NCBI GenBank assembly: GCA_046045995.1
Contig: JBJOKR010000002.1
Location: forward strand, 1 to 64,000
Direction: 5' to 3'
Origin: Indioceanicola sp046045995
GTDB lineage: Bacteria; Pseudomonadota; Alphaproteobacteria; Azospirillales; Azospirillaceae
DNA: 64,000 nt
Every line of letters starts with the position of its first letter. The stretch's first letter is position 1. This document shows positions 60,456-64,000 of the stretch, in pieces. A program made the position numbers and the translations under genes. The notes below the pieces were generated by a model. The model did no database searches, was not told the DNA's origin, and saw nothing but the letters and a program-made list of their open reading frames with translations.

Positions 60456-61130
60456 CTAGTGCTTGTGGTTCGGGCTGTTGCCGCCCTGGTCCATGATGGA
60501 CCCGGTGGCGGCGATGTTCCCGGACACGTCCACCGCCCCGGTGACCTGCACCGGCCCTTCGATCCGCGCGGAGGCGGAACCTGTCGGGCCGGAGGCGATG
60601 GAGAGGGGGCCGCGGATCTGCACCGTGCCGGTCAAGGTGATGATCGGAGCTTCGATGGCTACCTTGTCGGCGCCGCTGACAGCTACCGTTGCGGCGCTGG
60701 TCACGGTCACGTCCGCTTGGCTGGTGACCGTCACTGGTCCCTGGCTGTCGACAAGCACCTGACCGGGCGTATGGATGATCAGACGCTGCGCCGCGCTGTC
60801 GTATTCCAGGCGCGTGCCGTCCAGCCACAAGAGGACATCGGTATCCGGACGGCTCTCGGGGCTGGGGTCAGCGTTGGAATAGAGGACCTGGACTGGCACG
60901 GCCGTCGCCGGGTCGCCCCCGGGGCAAAGCAGCAGGACCTGCATGCCGACCTTGACCGGGGTATGACCGCGGAAGTTATGCCCCACGATGCCCGGTACCG
61001 GCAGCCAGCCGGTCACGCGGGTGCCCACCCGGACGCGGATGAGCCCACGCGCATGGTCCGCATCGGCGATGCTGCCGAGGGAGGCCATGCCGTGCAGCCG
61101 GCGGATCACGTCTGAGAGGTCGGGCGTCAT
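60456..61130 (-). CDS. Baseplate spike protein gpV
   Basis: A 224-residue protein starting MTPDLSDVIRRLHGMASLGS. The OB-fold is seen in GLIRVRVGTRVTGWLPVPG and MQVLLLCPGG. A long beta-helix follows with periodic Val/Ile (VTVTSQADVTVTSAATVAVS). It ends NSPNHKH; the HxH at the tip matches the iron-binding apex of P2 gpV. It pierces the outer membrane during infection. Confidence 0.92.
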   Translation of the reverse strand: MTPDLSDVIRRLHGMASLGSIADADHARGLIRVRVGTRVTGWLPVPGIVGHNFRGHTPVKVGMQVLLLCPGGDPATAVPVQVLYSNADPSPESRPDTDVLLWLDGTRLEYDSAAQRLIIHTPGQVLVDSQGPVTVTSQADVTVTSAATVAVSGADKVAIEAPIITLTGTVQIRGPLSIASGPTGSASARIEGPVQVTGAVDVSGNIAATGSIMDQGGNSPNHKH

Positions 61131-61170
61131 GGTGACACCATGCGGTGGAGCCGCAGCCCATGTGTGCGGA

Positions 61171-61653
61171 TCAGGTGTGACCGGTGCCCCCGGCACCGAC
61201 CGCCAGGTGTGCCAGGATCAGCTCCCGTACTCGGGCAATGTCGTCGTCGGGCAGACCCAGCAGTGCCCGAACGGGGTAGCGAACGCGGGTGTCGGAGACC
61301 TTCCGGTCTACATAATCGAGGTCGCCGAACTGGTGGACCGAGGCGATCGCCGCCGTGCGGCCGGTCCACCCGATGTCGGCCCCCGCCGGTCCTGCCTGGG
61401 ACTTGAGCCGTCGGGCGCTGCGCAGCCCCACCATCATCTTGGCGACACGGCGGACCTTGCCCGGCGTGTCGCGGACGCGCGGCTCCCACTTCTCCCCGTC
61501 CGGTCCGACCTGGGCCGCCATCCGGCGGGCGGTGCGGGACCGCAGGTCCCGCCCGATGGTCCGAAACAGTTGGCGCCTGGCACCGGGATCGAGGGCGGCA
61601 ATCGCCTGCCCCAGCCACTGTTCCAGGCGGTCGAGACCTTCAACGCCGGTCAT
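61171..61653 (-). CDS. Phage virion morphogenesis/tail completion protein gpS
   Basis: A 160-residue protein. GLDRLEQWLGQAIAALDPGA and RQLFRTIGRDLRSRTARRMA are gpS family segments, and KWEPR is conserved. It completes the tail before head joining. The start overlaps the gpR stop by four bases, keeping P2 order R-S. Confidence 0.88.
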   Translation of the reverse strand: MTGVEGLDRLEQWLGQAIAALDPGARRQLFRTIGRDLRSRTARRMAAQVGPDGEKWEPRVRDTPGKVRRVAKMMVGLRSARRLKSQAGPAGADIGWTGRTAAIASVHQFGDLDYVDRKVSDTRVRYPVRALLGLPDDDIARVRELILAHLAVGAGGTGHT

Positions 61654-62093
61654 GGACCTGCGCCGCCCGCGCCGAACATCGCCCCGAAGACGTCGATGAT
61701 CGGCGGCTCCTGGTCGGGGGTCAGCCGCGTTCCGCCATGCTCCTCAGTGACCGTGACGGACTCAGTCAGCGGGAGACGGAGGGAGATGTCGACCTTCTTG
61801 GTGTCGATGATGTCGGCGTGCCAGTTCACCGCATCGGGTGCGGCGCCCGGTTGGTGCTGCTGGTACCAGCGCAGGACCACAAAGAACAACGCGTTGGCAT
61901 CGCCCGCGAAATCTGTGACCAGCAGGTGCCCATGGTAACTGAGCTGGTAGTCGCGGTTCTGGGTGCCGGGCATGCCGGCATGGCTGATCAGCTGACCGCG
62001 CTCCGCGAAAGTCAGCAGCTGGTCCGGACGCAGCGCCGGCGGGAGTGGGCTGTCCAGCAGGTGCCGGCGCAGGTCATTGAGCTTTCGCATCAA
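61650..62093 (-). CDS. Tail completion protein gpR
   Basis: A 147-residue protein, MMRKLNDLRRHLLDSPLPPA, with LRPDQLLTFAERGQLISH and YQLSYHGHLLVTDFAGDANA, as in gpR. It acts with gpS at the tail end. Stop and start overlap both neighbours by four bases. Confidence 0.87.
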   Translation of the reverse strand: MMRKLNDLRRHLLDSPLPPALRPDQLLTFAERGQLISHAGMPGTQNRDYQLSYHGHLLVTDFAGDANALFFVVLRWYQQHQPGAAPDAVNWHADIIDTKKVDISLRLPLTESVTVTEEHGGTRLTPDQEPPIIDVFGAMFGAGGAGP

Positions 62094-62593
62094 CGGCCCC
62101 GCCGACCGTCCCGGGATTCGACCGAGGACCCGAAGAAGAAGTTGATGATGCTGCCCCAGGCGGTCATCAGCGAACCCAGCAGCATCATCGAAATCGGGTT
62201 ATCCTGGACCTCATCCCACATAGTGTAGATGACTGCCACGGCGACCAGGATCGTGGTCGCATAGGCCAGCACCGCAGGCGTCCGGTCGGACCGGGCAACA
62301 TGCATTGCCCGGGCATTGGCCGTGTTGTCGTTGTGGAGCGCCATCAGCTCCGCCTGGTGCTGGTCCTGTTGGCGGGCCAGTTGCAGGGCCAAGGCCGGGT
62401 CGCCCTGGATCTTCGCCGCCGCCGCCGCTGCGTCCTCAGGCGAGCGGATCGGTATCCCAGCGACCTGTTCCACCATCGTGATCGCGGCTTGAGCGACTGT
62501 GCCGTCCTGGTCGCCCACAATGCGCTTGGTGACGGATGGCAGCAGGACCGGCCCCAACGCCGACAGGACGGCACCAAGGATCGGTATCGGCAT
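62090..62593 (-). CDS. Holin-type protein (3TM-like), putative
   Basis: A 167-residue protein. An N-terminal hydrophobic patch (IPILGAVLSALGPVLLP) and two C-terminal helices (VLAYATTILVAVAVIYTMW and PISMMLLGSLMTAWGSIINF) surround a soluble Gln/Ala-rich middle. Topology and position directly before the endolysin suggest a holin. In P2 the lysis genes occupy the same place. Confidence 0.7.
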   Translation of the reverse strand: MPIPILGAVLSALGPVLLPSVTKRIVGDQDGTVAQAAITMVEQVAGIPIRSPEDAAAAAAKIQGDPALALQLARQQDQHQAELMALHNDNTANARAMHVARSDRTPAVLAYATTILVAVAVIYTMWDEVQDNPISMMLLGSLMTAWGSIINFFFGSSVESRDGRRGR

Positions 62594-62596
62594 CGG

Positions 62597-63157
62597 TCAG
62601 CCCTCCATGACAACGCGGTGAAGGAGCCAGCCGAACACGAATTCCTCATCCGTCTGCCGCCGCTCGCAAAGCTCGATGTACCGCGCGCCCTGGAGGGCGT
62701 TCATCGCCCGCAGCAGCACCGTCTCCCCATCGTCCCGACGGTTGAACAGATACCGCTCCAGCGCGCCGAGGGTGGCAGGGCCGATGCGGCCGTCGACGGC
62801 CAAGTCTGCGTAGAAGCGCCCCTGCCGGTTGAAGCAGTTCAGCGCCCGCTGCAGGAAGCCGGCGGCGGTGCCAGGCCCCATGTTGACCGCCGTGTCCGCC
62901 AGCTCCGCCGCCACAGCGATGGACTGGGCCGCGATGTCGTCCAACCGCAGCGCGTCCCAGTAGCTGCGTCGGTAGACGGCTTCCGCTACCGACCGCGGCA
63001 TGTCCCGCATGGGCCCAGTGTAGCCGTGGGCGCGGGCGACAGCGGCCGTAACGCCGAACATCGTCTCCCCCCCCGCGTCGCTGGGGTGGTTCGAATATCC
63101 TCCCTCGACGGCGATGATCTTGTCGATGGTGTCGCGACGCAGGCTGTCGATTTTCAT
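62597..63157 (-). CDS. Endolysin, GH108 N-acetylmuramidase
   Basis: A 186-residue protein. IIAVEGGYSNHPSDAGGETM carries the EGGY catalytic motif of glycosyl hydrolase family 108. FYADLAVDGRIGPATLGALE is the C-terminal peptidoglycan-binding domain typical of the group. It degrades the cell wall at lysis. No signal peptide is seen, so it relies on the adjacent holin. Confidence 0.92.
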   Translation of the reverse strand: MKIDSLRRDTIDKIIAVEGGYSNHPSDAGGETMFGVTAAVARAHGYTGPMRDMPRSVAEAVYRRSYWDALRLDDIAAQSIAVAAELADTAVNMGPGTAAGFLQRALNCFNRQGRFYADLAVDGRIGPATLGALERYLFNRRDDGETVLLRAMNALQGARYIELCERRQTDEEFVFGWLLHRVVMEG

Positions 63158-63164
63158 GGGGGGG

Positions 63165-63509
63165 TCACCGAGTTGGGGTCAGGATCTGCCGGATGAGGTT
63201 GAGCGCCTCATCGAGCTTGGTCTCGTACCGGTCCATCCGCTTTTCGATTCTCGCTTCCATCGCCGTTAGTTGATCGGTGGTCACCATTTCGGCCCGCAGC
63301 TCCTTCTCCAGGGCGTGCAGCTGTGTGGGCACCAGGGCCAGAGCTGCCTCCGCCGCCTTAAGCCGCGTCTCCGACTGGGCGGCGGCGGTGCCGGAGGTGG
63401 CCAGCGCGCCGGCCAGAACCTCCACCCGCTGCGCCAGCTTGAGCAGCCAGACCGCCAGCGGGAGCACGACGACGGAGACCCACGGTAGCAGGGCGTTGAG
63501 GGTGTCCAT
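63165..63509 (-). CDS. Membrane coiled-coil phage protein (DUF2730-like)
   Basis: A 114-residue protein with an N-terminal transmembrane helix (LPWVSVVVLPLAVWLLKLA) and a long coiled coil (AEAALALVPTQLHALEKELR; MEARIEKRMDRYETKLDEAL). DUF2730 proteins of this shape occur in lysis modules. It may act as a spanin or holin regulator. It lies 7 bases upstream of the endolysin gene. Confidence 0.7.
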   Translation of the reverse strand: MDTLNALLPWVSVVVLPLAVWLLKLAQRVEVLAGALATSGTAAAQSETRLKAAEAALALVPTQLHALEKELRAEMVTTDQLTAMEARIEKRMDRYETKLDEALNLIRQILTPTR

Positions 63510-63510
63510 G

Positions 63511-63714
63511 TCAGTCCCAGAGCTTCACGGGGTGGGTGATGGTACGCCGCACCGCGGCGGGCATGCGCACGAGAGTGCCGGCCGGCAGGATGGGCCCGAG
63601 GTCGGAAAGGCCGGGGTTGGCGGCCAGCACCGCGGCGACCATGTCGGAGCTGCCGTAATGGCGGTGGACCATGGCATCGACGGTATCCCCCTGCATCGAT
63701 CGCACCGCCTGCAT
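63511..63714 (-). CDS. Tail protein gpX (LysM-like)
   Basis: A 67-residue protein with SMQGDTVDAMVHRHYGSSDM and AVLAANPGLSDLGPILPAGT, the compact LysM-like gpX fold. It is a minor tail protein needed for assembly. The start shares one base with the gpL stop (TGATG). Confidence 0.92.
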   Translation of the reverse strand: MQAVRSMQGDTVDAMVHRHYGSSDMVAAVLAANPGLSDLGPILPAGTLVRMPAAVRRTITHPVKLWD

Positions 63715-64000
63715 CAGATCAGCTCCACCACCGTGCGGCCCCGGCCGGTCAGCAGGGCCAGCGCCTCCTGCGCCTGCTGGCGCCAGGCGTCGGCCGTCGG
63801 TTCCAGGGCGTCTGCCCGATCGTGCCCGCGGGCGGTCGAATCGTGGTCGCGCGTCACGTCAACTAGGCGCGCCCGAACCGAGCGGTAGACCGCCGCCTTC
63901 CAGAGCCGGACGGCGAGCGGCTCACCGTCGATTACCTCCGCCCCTACCTGAGCCAGGGAATCGGCCGACTGACCGGCAACCCAGTTGGCGATCGAGGCCA
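63714..64000 (-). CDS. Head completion protein gpL (partial)
   Basis: Cut by the right window edge; the last 94 residues are visible. AVRLWKAAVYRSVRARLVDV and LLTGRGRTVVELI match the C-terminus of gpL, which caps the filled head. It marks the transition from tail to head genes, which continue to the right. Confidence 0.85.
   Translation of the reverse strand, partial: ASIANWVAGQSADSLAQVGAEVIDGEPLAVRLWKAAVYRSVRARLVDVTRDHDSTARGHDRADALEPTADAWRQQAQEALALLTGRGRTVVELI

Larger units (their letters stand above)
39174..64000. mobile_element. P2-like prophage, left part
   Basis: Everything right of the tRNA to the window edge belongs to one element: partition-type genes, tyrosine integrase, replication, Cro/CI switch, Ogr, and the P2 tail/lysis module. 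Nearly all genes run leftward. The left border is taken at the tRNA 3' end by analogy; the exact att core cannot be defined without the right end. Head genes Q to M would lie to the right of gpL, beyond 64000. Confidence 0.9.

Overview
The window is GC-rich alphaproteobacterial chromosome. A Ros/MucR regulator, aroQ-accB-accC, class II DAHP synthase, nrdR-ribD and a bacterial sphingolipid cluster point to Rhodospirillales/Azospirillaceae. That placement is inferred from gene content; there is no rRNA here to confirm it.

Region 1 (about 1-17300) looks like a membrane and surface lipid locus centred on ceramide. A leftward operon (HIT protein, LptF, LptG, fatty-acid hydroxylase, GNAT acyltransferase cut by the window edge) lies beside a rightward operon (CDP-alcohol phosphotransferase, DAG-kinase-type lipid kinase, Tam41-like cytidylyltransferase, methyltransferase). 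A leftward set follows: fatty acyl-AMP ligase, NAD-dependent reductase/epimerase, acyl carrier protein and serine palmitoyltransferase. These enzymes could build ceramide, phosphorylate it, activate it as a CDP-lipid and add a polar head group. The LptFG pair could take part in export. A GT4 glycosyltransferase and a flippase-type membrane protein end the region.

Region 2 (17300-39100) is mainly core metabolism: LysE exporter, aroQ, accB, accC, ribD, nrdR, glyA, rpiB, a MucR-type regulator, three valine-catabolism genes next to a MarR-type regulator, a second lipid kinase, hemB, class II DAHP synthase and an AmpG-type permease. Within it are a small islet of unrecognised genes of lower GC (31240-32810), two intergenic inverted-repeat elements, and a membrane-anchored AsmA-like protein with a very long Pro/Gly repeat tail.

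Region 3 (39100 to the right edge) is a P2-like prophage next to a tRNA-Met(CAU) gene. From the tRNA inward come a ParA ATPase and a ribbon-helix-helix partner, a tyrosine integrase, an AlpA-like protein, a DUF5131 protein, a primase-helicase, divergent Cro/CI-type regulators with a palindromic operator, an Ogr-like activator, and the P2 tail and lysis module in P2 order (D, U, T, E/E', FII, FI, G, H, I, J, W, V, S, R, lysis, X, L). The gpE gene keeps a TTTTTTC slippery site in front of an E' extension. Head genes, if present, lie beyond position 64000.
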